Source: Streptomyces genisteinicus (lineage in GTDB: Bacteria > Actinomycetota > Actinomycetes > Streptomycetales > Streptomycetaceae). Taken from it: a DNA stretch of 64,000 nucleotides. Location: positions 806,001 to 870,000 of the forward strand of contig NZ_CP060825.1 of assembly GCF_014489615.1 (NCBI RefSeq). The letters run 5' to 3'. Positions 23,391 to 33,177 of the stretch are shown one piece after another (within the stretch, counting starts at the first letter, position 1; each line of letters opens with the position of its first letter). Both the position numbers and the translations under genes were made by a program. The notes under the pieces are model-generated. The model saw only the letters and a list, made by a program, of their open reading frames with translations. It searched no databases and was not told the DNA's origin.

Positions 23391-24416
23391 ATGCGCATTG
23401 GTGTGCTCACCTCCGGCGGCGACTGCCCCGGTCTGAACGCCGTCATCCGTTCCGTCGTGCACCGTGCCGTCGTCGACCACGGCGACGAGGTCATCGGGTT
23501 CCACGACGGCTGGAAGGGCCTCCTGGAGTGCGACTACCGCAAGCTCGACCTCGACGCGGTGTCCGGCATCCTGGCGCGCGGCGGCACGATCCTCGGATCC
23601 TCGCGGGTGCAGCCCGCCCACCTGGTCGACGGCGTCGAGCGGGCCAGGGGGCACGTGGCCGACCTCGGCCTCGACGCGATCATCCCGATCGGCGGCGAGG
23701 GCACCCTCAAGGCCGCGACCCTGCTGTCCGACGCGGGCCTGCCCATCGTCGGCGTGCCGAAGACGATCGACAACGACATCGCGTCGACGGACGTCACCTT
23801 CGGCTTCGACACGGCCGTCGGTGTCGCCACCGAGGCGCTCGACCGCCTGAAGACCACCGCCGAGTCCCACCAGCGGGTGCTGATCGTCGAGGTCATGGGC
23901 CGTCACACCGGCTGGATCGCGCTGCACTCGGGCATGGCCGCGGGCGCCCACGCGATCGTCGTGCCGGAGCGGCCGTTCGACATAGAGGAACTGACCGCCC
24001 GGGTCGGCGAGCGCTTCTCCAAGGGGAAGAAGTTCGCCATCGTGGTCGTCGCCGAGGGCGCCAAGCCCCGTGAGGGCTCGATGCAGTGGGACGAGGGCGG
24101 CAAGGACATCTACGGCCACGAGCGCTTCGCCGGCGTGGCCCGGCAGCTGTCCATCGAGCTGGAGCACCGGCTCGGCAAGGAGGCCCGCCCGGTCATCCTC
24201 GGCCATGTGCAGCGCGGCGGTACGCCGACCGCCTACGACCGGGTGCTGGCGACCCGCTTCGGCTGGCACGCCGTCGAGGCCGTGCACCGGGGCGAGTTCG
24301 GCATGCTCACCGCGCTGCGGGGCACCGACATCACCATGGTGCCGCTGGCCGAGGCCACCCAGACGCTGAAGACGGTCCCGGCCGACCGCTACGCCGAGGC
24401 GGAGTGCGTGCTCTGA
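23391..24416 (+). CDS. pfkA: 6-phosphofructokinase, 341 aa
   Basis: Phosphorylates fructose-6-phosphate in glycolysis. Motifs include GVLTSGGDCPGLNAVIR (4-20), IGGEGTLKAA, PKTIDNDI, MGRHTGWIAL and GHVQRGGTPTAYDR. The two residues that discriminate the phosphoryl donor are mixed: Gly104 (as in ATP enzymes) and Lys124 in PKTIDND (as in PPi enzymes). This Gly104/Lys124 combination is known in actinobacterial ATP-dependent enzymes, so I call it ATP-dependent, as inference. It lacks the long C-terminal regulatory duplication of eukaryotic enzymes. The gene is monocistronic, bracketed by terminators at 23239-23270 and 24435-24472. Confidence 0.96.
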   Translation: MRIGVLTSGGDCPGLNAVIRSVVHRAVVDHGDEVIGFHDGWKGLLECDYRKLDLDAVSGILARGGTILGSSRVQPAHLVDGVERARGHVADLGLDAIIPIGGEGTLKAATLLSDAGLPIVGVPKTIDNDIASTDVTFGFDTAVGVATEALDRLKTTAESHQRVLIVEVMGRHTGWIALHSGMAAGAHAIVVPERPFDIEELTARVGERFSKGKKFAIVVVAEGAKPREGSMQWDEGGKDIYGHERFAGVARQLSIELEHRLGKEARPVILGHVQRGGTPTAYDRVLATRFGWHAVEAVHRGEFGMLTALRGTDITMVPLAEATQTLKTVPADRYAEAECVL

Positions 24417-24434
24417 CCCGGGCAGCCGTCCGAC

Positions 24435-24472
24435 GATGTGCCCCCGGCCGCGAGAGCGGCCGGGGGCACATC
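24435..24472 (+). terminator. 17-bp hairpin with GAGA loop after pfkA
   Basis: GATGTGCCCCCGGCCGC (24435-24451) pairs exactly with GCGGCCGGGGGCACATC (24456-24472); the loop GAGA is of the GNRA type. Confidence 0.9.
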
Positions 24473-24522
24473 TAGTCTGGTCCGGACAACAGGCACGAAT
24501 CGGGTTCCCCGGGAGTACGCAG

Positions 24523-25476
24523 ATGGACCACAGCGGGCACGGCATGACCATGGATCTGCCGCCGTTCACGCTGGGACGGGGGCTGGCCTTCTCGCCCGAC
24601 CCCTACTTCCTCGCCGGCTGCCTGCTGGCGCTCGGGCTGTACGCGTGGGGTGTCGTGCGGCTCCGCCGGCGCGGCGACGCCTGGCCGGTGAGCCGGACCG
24701 TGCTGTTCACCGCCGGTGTGCTGAGCGTGGCGCTGGTGACCTGCACCGGGCTGAACGACTACGGCATGGTCATGTTCAGCGTGCACATGGTCCAGCACAT
24801 GGTGATCAGCATGCTCTCCCCGATCGTGCTGCTGCTGGGCGCCCCGATCACCCTCGCGCTGCGGGCTCTGCCGGTCGCGGGCCGCGGCCGCACCGGGCCG
24901 CGCGAGCTGCTCCTGAAGCTGCTGCACAGCCGCTACATGCGCGTCGTCACGCACCCCGTGTTCACCATCCCGCTCTTCATCGCGAGCCTGTACGGGCTGT
25001 ACTTCACGCCGCTGTTCGACTTCCTGATGGGCTCGAAGCCGGGGCACGTCGCGATGATGCTCCACTTCCTCGCCGTCGGCCTGGTCTTCTTCTGGCCGAT
25101 CATGGGCGTGGACCCGGGACCGCACCGGCCCGGGTACGTGATGCGGATGCTGGAGCTCTTCGCCGGCATGCCGTTCCACGCCTTCTTCGGCATCGCGCTG
25201 ATGATGGCGAGCGAGCCGATGGTGCAGTCCTACGCGAACCCGCCCGCGTCGCTGGGCATCGACGCCCTCTCCGACCAGAACGCGGCCGGCGGCATCGCCT
25301 GGGCGTTCAGCGAGATCCCCTCGGTGCTGGTGCTCATCGCGCTCGTCTTCCAGTGGTACCGCTCCGAGCAGCGGGTCGCCAAGCGCCGCGACCGCGCCGC
25401 CGACCGGGACGGGGACAAGGAGCTGGAGGCGTACAACGCGTACCTCGCCTCGCTCCAGGCGCGCGGCGGCCGCTGA
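24523..25476 (+). CDS. CtaG-type cytochrome c oxidase assembly membrane protein, 317 aa
   Basis: Polytopic membrane protein of the caa3_CtaG family, with about seven segments. The N terminus MDHSGHGMTMD is rich in His and Met and could hold copper. Membrane helices carry HMVQHMVISMLSP and GHVAMMLHFLAVG, with the spaced His residues typical of the family, and YSWP-like WPIMGVDPGP. The C terminus is a charged cytoplasmic tail. The ATG at 24523 follows GGGAG. In Bacillus CtaG is needed for caa3 oxidase; in actinobacteria family members are also fused to copper transporters, so a copper-delivery role is inferred. Confidence 0.87.
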   Translation: MDHSGHGMTMDLPPFTLGRGLAFSPDPYFLAGCLLALGLYAWGVVRLRRRGDAWPVSRTVLFTAGVLSVALVTCTGLNDYGMVMFSVHMVQHMVISMLSPIVLLLGAPITLALRALPVAGRGRTGPRELLLKLLHSRYMRVVTHPVFTIPLFIASLYGLYFTPLFDFLMGSKPGHVAMMLHFLAVGLVFFWPIMGVDPGPHRPGYVMRMLELFAGMPFHAFFGIALMMASEPMVQSYANPPASLGIDALSDQNAAGGIAWAFSEIPSVLVLIALVFQWYRSEQRVAKRRDRAADRDGDKELEAYNAYLASLQARGGR

Positions 25477-25493
25477 CGCCGGCGGCCCGGGAA

Positions 25494-25562
25494 GCGCCGG
25501 GGACGCCCGGGGAGCAGCGCCGGGGACCTCCGGGGAGTAGCGCCGGGGACCTTCGGGGGGCG
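25494..25562. repeat. 23-bp tandem repeat, three copies
   Basis: Three head-to-tail copies (25494-25516, 25517-25539, 25540-25562), each beginning GCGCCGGGGAC and differing at a few positions. They lie between the CtaG-like gene and the 52-aa gene, with no coding role. Confidence 0.8.
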
Positions 25563-25603
25563 ACCATGGTTCCGACGGTTCCCGCCGTCGGAGGAGGGCG
25601 CAG

Positions 25604-25762
25604 ATGTCCAGTTCCACGAAGACGATGGGAGTGCTGACCGTCGGGGCCCTGGTGCTCGTGACGGCCTACACCGCGGCACTCGGCAGCAACGGATGGCTGT
25701 GGTTCGGCTGGGTCGTGCTCGGCCTGGCGACGATCGGCGTGGTGTCCTCGCGCCGCACGTGA
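25604..25762 (+). CDS. Small two-helix membrane protein, 52 aa
   Basis: Starts MSSSTKTMGVLTVGALVLVT and ends in the basic SSRRT. Two hydrophobic segments (about residues 8-25 and 30-47) are joined by a short turn GSNGW. A strong ribosome site, GGAGGAGGG (25590-25598), precedes the ATG. From memory streptomycetes carry conserved proteins of this shape and size with no known function. It probably has its own promoter, since a tandem repeat block separates it from the CtaG-like gene. Confidence 0.75.
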   Translation: MSSSTKTMGVLTVGALVLVTAYTAALGSNGWLWFGWVVLGLATIGVVSSRRT

Positions 25763-25811
25763 GCGCGGCGGTCCCGCCCGCCCGCGGCGGGACCACAAAC
25801 GCGGCGCGCGG

Positions 25812-26246
25812 TCAGAAGCGGAACAGCGCGCCGGTGGCCGTCGACAGCTCGCAGGCGTTGGCGAAGGTCTTGTGCCAGGCGGTCGGCCTGCCGCGCCACG
25901 CGCCGGTGGCACTCACCGTCACCGGGTCGTACTGCTTCGTGCACGGATGCGGGTCGCCCGGCAGCCGGTCCAGGTCGCCACGGGCCTCGTCGAGGGCCCC
26001 GCAGGCGCCGGCGGCGTCCGGGTGCGGGCCGCTGGGCTGCGGGCTGCAGTGCAGCAGGACCCCGCGGATCCAGGAGTTCTCCGCACCGGACACCGTCAGG
26101 AACAGGCCCCGGGGCGGGGCCGGCTTGTCGGCCGCGGAGACGGCGGATGCGGCGGCGGTGTCCGGTGCGGGCGACGCCGCGGCCGCCGGGACGGCGGCGG
26201 CGACGGCGAGGAGTGCCACTGCGGCGAGGGCTGCGGTGCGGTGCAT
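25812..26246 (-). CDS. Secreted subtilisin inhibitor-like (SSI) protease inhibitor, 144 aa
   Basis: Signal peptide of about 24 residues with an Ala-rich core and A-x-A end, then an SSI domain. Two disulfides are expected, Cys67-Cys82 (HCSP...GAC) and Cys102-Cys132. The reactive loop reads CTKQYDPV where SSI has CPMVYDPV, putting Lys104 at P1, which predicts inhibition of trypsin-like proteases. The C terminus ends LFRF, as in the family. An Ala/Pro/Ser-rich segment (25-45) links signal and domain. It is monocistronic and separated from the transporter genes by the terminator at 26334-26374. Confidence 0.9.
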   Translation of the reverse strand: MHRTAALAAVALLAVAAAVPAAAASPAPDTAAASAVSAADKPAPPRGLFLTVSGAENSWIRGVLLHCSPQPSGPHPDAAGACGALDEARGDLDRLPGDPHPCTKQYDPVTVSATGAWRGRPTAWHKTFANACELSTATGALFRF

Positions 26247-26333
26247 CCGGTGCTCCTGGCAGGGAAGCCGGCTCACGGCCGGGACGAGGGGGCGGATCTG
26301 ATCCGTGGGCGGGGCCCGGCGGACAAGGAACCG

Positions 26334-26374
26334 CCACCGCCCGGCGCGGCGCAACACGCCGCGCCGGGCGGTGG
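26334..26374 (-). terminator. 17-bp terminator hairpin after the sat-like operon
   Basis: CCACCGCCCGGCGCGGC (26334-26350) pairs exactly with GCCGCGCCGGGCGGTGG (26358-26374) across a 7-nt loop, 56 bp after the minus-strand stop at 26430. Confidence 0.9.
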
Positions 26375-26429
26375 TGCGGACGGGTGCGCGGGATGGCCCG
26401 TACGGCCGCCCGTCTCCCTCCCCCGCGGC

Positions 26430-27403
<974 letters not shown>

Positions 27404-27407
<4 letters not shown>

Positions 27408-29509
27408 AGGGCGCTCCTTTCCATCAGGGCCGCCTGCGCCGGGTGGTGGCAGGCGAAGCCGTGGTCGTCCGTGCCGTCGTGCGCGGCGAGCACGGGGGCG
27501 GTCTCCCGGCAGAGGCCGGTGGCCGCGGCGCACCGCGAGGCGAACCGGCAGCCGTCGCCGAAGTTCCGGGGAGCCGGGACGACGCCGCGGATCTGGTGCA
27601 GTCGCGCCGCGCCGGCCTCCAGCGAGACGACGGAGCCGAGCAGACCCCGGCTGTAGTGGTGGGCGGGGCCGGTGAGCAGGGACCGGGTGGCGCCGACCTC
27701 GGCGACCTGGCCCGCGTACATGACGGCCACCCGGTGGGCCAGGTCGCCGACGAGCGCGAGGTCGTGGGAGACGAGCACCATCGCGAAGCCGAGTTCGTCG
27801 CGCAGCCGCACCAGCAGTTCCACGACCTGCGCCTGGACGGTGACGTCGAGGGCGGTGGTCGGCTCGTCGGCGATCAGCAGACGGGGGCTGCGGGAGAGCG
27901 CCATGGCGATGAGGACGCGCTGGCGCTGGCCGCCGGAGAGTTCGTGCGGGTAGCTGCGGAGCGTGCGCTGCGGCGACAGGCCGACCAGTTCCAGGAGTTC
28001 GGCGGGCGTGCGGGTGCCGCCGCGGGCGGTCAGCTGCTTCAGCTGGGTGCCGATGAGGACGGACGGGTTCAGCGAGGACATGGCGTCCTGGTAGACCATG
28101 GCGATCTCGGGGCCCATCAGCGCCCGGCGTTCCCGCTCCGGCAGGTCGAGCAGGTTCCTGCCGCGGTACAGGATCTCGCCGCTCACCTCCGCGTTGCGGG
28201 CGAGCAGGCCCATCACGGCGAGACTGGTGATCGACTTTCCGCAGCCCGACTCGCCGACCAGGCCCAGGGTCTCGCCCTCGTGGACGGTGAAGGAGATGCC
28301 GTCGACGACGCGGACGTCGCCGTAGCGGTCGGGGAAGCGGATGGCGAGGTCGCGGACGGTGAGGAGTTCGGCGGCGCCGGGGGCGAGGGGGCGGACCGGC
28401 GGCTCGGTGGCGTGGACGCGTCCGGCCAGGACGGCGAGCGCGGCGTCGATGCCGTCCGGACCGGGGGTCGCGCTGGAGGCGGGGGGCTGCTCGGAGCCGG
28501 CGGACCCGGCGGCCTCGGCGGAGTCGGCGGAGTCGGCGGAGTCGGCGGAGTCGGCGGAGTCGGCGGCCTCCCGGGCGCCGGACCCGGCGGGGGCGGGGAC
28601 GACGGCCGCAGCGGGGGCGGCCGCGAGGGCGCCGGCGCCGGGCGCCGCCGCCGGGCCCCGGTCGGGCGCCGCGGACGCGTCGGTCATGCCCTCGGAGAGG
28701 ATGTTCAGCGCCAGCACGGTGACGAGCAGGCACAGTCCGGGGAAGAAGGTGGCCCACCAGCCGCCGGCGAGCAGGATCTGCCGGCCGTAGGCGAGCACGC
28801 TGCCCCAGCTGGGGTCGGGGTCCTGGACGCCCGCTCCGATGAACGACAGGCTCGCCTCGAAGATGATCGCGTCCGCGACCATCACGGTGGCGAACACCAT
28901 GACCGGCGCGGCGCAGTTGACGGCGACGTGGCGGACGACGATGTGGGCGCGGCGGGCGCCGACGACCTTCTCGGCCGCCACGTAGTCCTCGCCGTACTGG
29001 GCCATGACGTTGGCACGGACGACGCGGGCGAGCGACGGTGTGTAGACGAAGGCGATGGTGAAGATGATGACCGGGACGCTGGTGCCGAACACGGCGACCA
29101 GGACGGCGGCGAGCGCGATCGGCGGGAACGACATGACGACGTCGAGGGTCCTCATCACCGACTCGTCGGCGAACCTGCGCGAGGTGGCGGCGATCGAGCC
29201 GAGCACCGCGCCGACGAGGAGGGCCAGGCCGGTGGCGCCGAGGCCGATGACGAGGGAGTAGCGCGCGCCGTGGACCACGCGGGCGAAGACGTCGCGGCCG
29301 GCCCGGTCGGTGCCGAACCAGTGCTCGGCGCCGGGTGGTTGGACGGGGGTGCCGGTGGCGAGCGGGTCCTGGGTGAGGAGCGGGGCGAACACGGCGCCGA
29401 GGACGACCGCCGCCAGGATCGCGGCGGCGACCCGTGAGGTGAGCGGCAGCTTCCGGAAGACGGTTCCGGGGCGGGAGAGGGTGCTGGCGAGCCTGCCGGG
29501 AGTGAACAT
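27404..29509 (-). CDS. satC: Fused Opp/Dpp permease and ATPase (SatC-like), 701 aa
   Basis: One chain with two transporter parts. Residues 1-275 are a DppC/OppC-type permease: FGTDRAGRDVFARVVHGARYS after the first helix, and an EAA loop around AAEKVVGARRAHIVVRHV. Residues 278-380 are an Ala/Pro/Ser linker that includes a run of five ADS tripeptides. Residues 381-701 are an OppD-type ATPase with Walker A GESGCGKS (419-426), LSGGQRQRVLIAMAL, IADEPTTALD, VSHDL and C-terminal Cys-rich CRFASRC. As I recall, Haemophilus ducreyi SatC is also a permease-ATPase fusion in a sialic acid importer, which supports the assignment. One base separates this gene from the permease upstream. Confidence 0.85.
28520..28564 (-). 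repeat. 9-bp microsatellite, five perfect copies, in the satC linker
   Basis: GGAGTCGGC is repeated five times without change. On the coding strand it encodes Ala-Asp-Ser units. The repeat is in frame, so copy-number changes would alter linker length only. Confidence 0.9.
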
Positions 29510-29510
29510 C

Positions 29511-30461
29511 TCACACCGTCCTGATGCGCGGGTTGACCAGCAGGTAGAGCAGGTCGACGATGACGTTGACGACGAGGAACGCGACGGCGATGAAGAGCAC
29601 CGTGCCCTGGACCAGGGCGACGTCCCCGCCGGTGACGCCTTCGAGGATCAGCTTGCCCATGCCGGGCAGGTCGAAGATGGCCTCGATGACGACGGCGCCG
29701 CTGAGCATGTAGCCGACCTTGATGCCGAGTACGGTCAGCGGGGTGACCAGGGCGTTGCGCAGCACGGAGCGGATCACCAGGGAGGGCGGCAGGCCGTTGC
29801 CGCGGGCGGTCCGGACGTAGTCCCGGTCGAGTTCGGCCACCATCGAGGTGCGTACGAGGCGGGCGAGGGACGCGGCCACGGGGACGGCGAGGGACACGGC
29901 CGGCAGGGTCATGGTCTTCAGGAAGCCGGTGAGGGACTCGGCCGGGTTCACGTAGCCGCCGGTCGGGAAGAGCGGGGTGTTGAGCGCGAACTGCTGGATG
30001 AGCAGCACTCCGAGCCAGAAGGACGGGATCGCCACACCGGCCATCGACAGCACGCGGAACACCTGGTCCGGCCAGCGGTCGCGGTACACGGCGCCGGTGA
30101 CGCCGAGGACCACGGCCAGGACCACGGCGAGGGCGAGGCCCATCAGGGTCAGCTGGAGCGTCAGCGGGAAGGCGGCCGCGATGCGGTCGGCGACGGGCTG
30201 GCTGGGCGGCACGGTGACGCCGAGGTCGCCGCGCAGGAGTTGGCCGATGAAGTCGACGTAGCGCAGGGGCAGCGGGTCGTCGAGCCCGTGCTCAGCGGCG
30301 AAGGCGGCACGCGCCTCGGGGGTCGCGCTCTCGCCGAGCGCGTTGTAGGCCGGGTCCACCGGCGAGAACTGGAGCACCACGAAGACCAGCAGCGCGATGC
30401 CGAGGATCATCACCGGCATCATCGCGATACGGCGCAGCGCGAGCCGGAGGAAAGCAACCAT
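29511..30461 (-). CDS. satB: ABC importer permease of the DppB/OppB class (SatB-like), 316 aa
   Basis: Six-helix inner-membrane permease. The N terminus FLRLALRRIAMMPVMILGIA is followed by the extracytoplasmic DPAYNALGESATPEARAAF typical of DppB, then helices and the EAA loop DYVRTARGNGLPPSLVIRSV. The C terminus has DLLYLLVNPRIR. The ATG at 30461 is chosen as the first Met of the conserved start; the open frame upstream is low-complexity Pro/Arg sequence. It is separated by 185 bp from the substrate-binding protein gene and by one base from the fused subunit gene. Confidence 0.88.
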   Translation of the reverse strand: MVAFLRLALRRIAMMPVMILGIALLVFVVLQFSPVDPAYNALGESATPEARAAFAAEHGLDDPLPLRYVDFIGQLLRGDLGVTVPPSQPVADRIAAAFPLTLQLTLMGLALAVVLAVVLGVTGAVYRDRWPDQVFRVLSMAGVAIPSFWLGVLLIQQFALNTPLFPTGGYVNPAESLTGFLKTMTLPAVSLAVPVAASLARLVRTSMVAELDRDYVRTARGNGLPPSLVIRSVLRNALVTPLTVLGIKVGYMLSGAVVIEAIFDLPGMGKLILEGVTGGDVALVQGTVLFIAVAFLVVNVIVDLLYLLVNPRIRTV

Positions 30462-30612
30462 CGTCGGGTTCCTAGGAGTCGAGGGGTCCGGCCGGCCCCC
30501 GCGCGGGGAAGCGCACGCCCGTCCGGGCGGGGCGGGGCGGGCCGGGGCCGGGGGCCCGCCTCGTCGGGAGGGGGCCGGTCCGGGGGCGGACGCGGTCGTG
30601 CGGGACCGGTGA

Positions 30613-30644
30613 GGGCGCGGTCCGGGCACGGCCGGACCGCGCCC
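30613..30644 (-). terminator. Intercistronic 13-bp hairpin directly after satA
   Basis: GGGCGCGGTCCGG (30613-30625) pairs with CCGGACCGCGCCC (30632-30644), ending two bases from the satA stop codon. The same operon continues beyond it, so it probably causes partial termination or shields the satA mRNA end, giving more binding protein than membrane subunits. Confidence 0.7.
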
Positions 30645-30646
30645 GG

Positions 30647-32242
30647 TCAGGCGCGGCCGACGTCGACGAAGGACAGGCCGGTCGTCGGCAGGGGCTTGAA
30701 GCCCGTGAGCGCCGAACCGTCCCACGCCGTGGGCAGCTTGCGGTGCAGGATCGGGTAGAGGGGGGCCTCGTCGGCGAGCAGGTCGCCGGCCTGCGCCCAG
30801 ATCTCCTTGCGGCCGGCCTCGTCGGCGGTGCCCGCGGCCCTGTCGAGCAGCGACTTGACCTGCTTGTACCCGTCGGATGCGCTCCAGGCGTAGCGCTTCT
30901 CGGCCCAGAAGCCGTAGTAGAACCAGCGCATCAGCAGGTCGGCGTCGTTGCCGAAGACGGACGGGTCGCCGGGGGCGACGAGGACCTCGAAGTCGCCGGC
31001 GTCCACCTTGGCGTACTGGGCGGGTGACTGGGCGATGTTCAGCTTGACGTCGATGCCCGCGGCCGCCCAGCTCTCCTGGAGCAGCGGGGCGATGTCCTTG
31101 ACCCAGCCGGTGTCCGTGGTGAGGACGGTGAACGAGAGCTTGCCGACACCGGCCTCGGCGAGCAGCGCCTTGGCCTTGGCGACGTCGTGGGTGTAGGCCG
31201 TGGCGGCCTGGTGGTAGTCCGGGTGGGTGCGGGGGAAGTAGCCGGTGGCGGCCTCGGCGTTGCCCACCAGCGCGGTCTCGATGATCTTCTCGGTGTCGAG
31301 CGCGTAGTGCAGGGCCTGGCGGACGCGCTTGTCGGCGAAACGCTCGTCCTTGCAGTTGAACATCAGGAAGAGCAGTCCGAAGGACTGGACGGACTCGACC
31401 TTCTTGTCCCCGGTGAAGCCCTTGATGTCGATGTAGGGCACGTCCTCGATGGCCTGGACGCGGCCGGACTGCATGGCGCTGACGCGGGCGGAGGGGTCGG
31501 ACATCAGGCGCCAGACCATCTTCTTCGCCTTGGCGGGGCGGGGTCCGTTGTAGGCGTCGAAGGCCTCGAAGACGATCTTGTCCTCGCGGGTGGCCTCGAC
31601 GAAGCGCCAGGGGCCGGAGCCGACCGGCTTGGCGTCGAAGGCCTTCGCGTCGGCGCCGGCGATCTTCTTCGGGACGATGCGGACGACGGATATGCGCGAG
31701 GGGAAGAGCGCGAAGGGGTAGGTGAGCTTGAACTCGACCGTGCTCGCGTCGACCGCGGTGACCTTGTCGACGAACGGCACGAACTGGGCCATCAGCGAGG
31801 CGTTCTCCGGGTCGAGGACGCGCTCGAAGCTGAAGACGACGTCCTCCGCGGTGACCGGCGAACCGTCGTGGAAGGTGGCGCCCTTGCGCAGGGTGGCGCG
31901 GTAGGTGGTGGCGTTGATCTTCTGCGGCATCGCGGTGGCCAGCGCGGGGCGGGCGACCAGGGTGGCCGGGTCGAGGTCGACGAGGCCCTCGAAGATGTGC
32001 ATGTTGGCGGCGTAGGGGGTGGCGCCCGAGGTGATCATCGGGTCGAAGCCCGTGGAGAGGGCGTAGGAGAGGCCCGCTTCGATGGTGCCGGACGAACCGC
32101 CCGATGCGGCGCCGCCGCCACCGGTCGAGGCCGGTCCGCCGCAGGCCGACAGGCCCGCGGTGATCGCCGTCGCCACACCGATGGCACTGGTGTATCGCAG
32201 AAAGGTGCGGCGCTCGACGCCGGCTGGTCTCCGGTCGGACAC
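30647..32242 (-). CDS. satA: Tat-type lipoprotein substrate-binding protein, SBP family 5 (SatA-like), 531 aa
   Basis: Extracellular solute-binding lipoprotein of the Opp/Dpp cluster. The N terminus has a twin-arginine motif (RRTFLRY, Arg11-Arg12), a hydrophobic stretch and lipobox LSAC with Cys34, then a Gly/Ser linker. Family 5 features include FEGLVDLDPATL, RKGATFHDGSPVTAEDVVFSFERV-like sequence (read in parts), and LHYALDTEKI. The start is a GTG at 32242. Divergent GntR-type regulator and a near-palindromic operator lie upstream. Given the sialidase, aldolase, kinase, epimerase and NanT genes next door, the likely ligand is a sialic acid or a sialylated glycan fragment; peptides are the default alternative for this family. 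Confidence 0.85.
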   Translation of the reverse strand: MSDRRPAGVERRTFLRYTSAIGVATAITAGLSACGGPASTGGGGAASGGSSGTIEAGLSYALSTGFDPMITSGATPYAANMHIFEGLVDLDPATLVARPALATAMPQKINATTYRATLRKGATFHDGSPVTAEDVVFSFERVLDPENASLMAQFVPFVDKVTAVDASTVEFKLTYPFALFPSRISVVRIVPKKIAGADAKAFDAKPVGSGPWRFVEATREDKIVFEAFDAYNGPRPAKAKKMVWRLMSDPSARVSAMQSGRVQAIEDVPYIDIKGFTGDKKVESVQSFGLLFLMFNCKDERFADKRVRQALHYALDTEKIIETALVGNAEAATGYFPRTHPDYHQAATAYTHDVAKAKALLAEAGVGKLSFTVLTTDTGWVKDIAPLLQESWAAAGIDVKLNIAQSPAQYAKVDAGDFEVLVAPGDPSVFGNDADLLMRWFYYGFWAEKRYAWSASDGYKQVKSLLDRAAGTADEAGRKEIWAQAGDLLADEAPLYPILHRKLPTAWDGSALTGFKPLPTTGLSFVDVGRA

Positions 32243-32337
32243 GGGTCCTCCAGGCTGGGTGGTGAGTATCGGGAGAGGCTGGTGCAGGATCGGGCAGGTC
32301 GGCGTCCGTGCCCGGCGGTCACATCCGACCGCATCAT

Positions 32338-32387
32338 CAGACGTCAGATGTCCGATGCCTTGATAGCGTTGGAACGTAGCTTGACAA
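32338..32387 (-). promoter_or_regulatory. satA promoter with nan-type operator
   Basis: On the minus strand TTGTCA (32387-32382) and TATCAA (32365-32360) are 16 bp apart. GGACATCTGACGTCTG (32353-32338) follows six bases later, over the expected start point. The inner 13 bp, GACATC-T-GACGTC, are a near-palindrome shared with 33222-33237 and 36685-36700. Confidence 0.65.
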
Positions 32388-32419
32388 GCGAGAGGGGTCA
32401 AGAGGTGGGGAGTCCAGTC

Positions 32420-33142
32420 ATGTCGGGATCGCGCCCGGGACGGCAGCTGCTGCGGCAGGAGGTCGTCGACGGCATCAAGCGGTACATCCTGGAGAACAAG
32501 CTGCGCCCGGGAGACCCGCTGCCCACCGAGCCCGCCCTCTGCGAGGCCCTCGGCGCCAGCCGCTCCAGCGTCCGCGAGGCGGTCAAGATCCTCAACGCCC
32601 TGGACATCGTGGAGGTGCGCCACGGCCACGGCACCTACGTGGGACGGCTGAGCCTCTCCGCGCTGGTCGAGAGCCTGACCTTCCGCGGACTGCTCAGCCC
32701 GGACGACGACTTCCAGGTCCTCTCCGACCTCGTCGACCTGCGCGAGCTCTTCGAGTGCGGCATGGCCGAGAGCATCGTCGGCTCACTGACCGCCGAGCAG
32801 CTCGACGGCCTCGACGCGGCGGTCCGGCGGATGGGGGAGATCGGCGCCGGCGACGGCAAGGGCTTCGTCGAGAGCGACCGGGCCTTCCACGCCCTGCTGG
32901 TCGCGCCCCTGGGCAACGCGCTCATCGGGCAGCTCTCCGTCGCGTTCTGGGACGTCTACACGATCGTCGCACCCCATCTCGACGGCTTCACCCACGCCGA
33001 CGAGGCCGCGACCGTCGAGGCGCACCGGCGCATCGCCGAGGCGGCGAGGGCCGGCGACACGGCCGCCTTCACCGCCGCGCTCCGTGAGCACTACGCCCCC
33101 GTCAGGCGGCGCCTGACGGAGGCGCGTTCCCGCCCCGCCTGA
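32420..33142 (+). CDS. GntR/FadR family regulator (probable sialic acid regulator 1), 240 aa
   Basis: Winged helix at residues 8-75: LLRQEVVDGIKRYILENKL, LPTEPALCEALGASRSSVRE, then the wing IVEVRHGHGTYVG. The FCD ligand domain follows, with Asp and His metal-ligand positions in DLRELFECGMAE and ESDRAFHALL. The ATG at 32420 is preceded by GGGGAG at nine bases; a GTG 15 bases earlier is possible. It is divergent from satA across the operator at 32338-32353. With that operator also found before the esterase and aldolase genes, this regulator or its paralogue at 35898 is the obvious repressor; which of them binds is unknown. Confidence 0.88.
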   Translation: MSGSRPGRQLLRQEVVDGIKRYILENKLRPGDPLPTEPALCEALGASRSSVREAVKILNALDIVEVRHGHGTYVGRLSLSALVESLTFRGLLSPDDDFQVLSDLVDLRELFECGMAESIVGSLTAEQLDGLDAAVRRMGEIGAGDGKGFVESDRAFHALLVAPLGNALIGQLSVAFWDVYTIVAPHLDGFTHADEAATVEAHRRIAEAARAGDTAAFTAALREHYAPVRRRLTEARSRPA

Positions 33143-33177
33143 ACCGCGCGACCGGGCCGAAGACGGCGCGGGCACCC

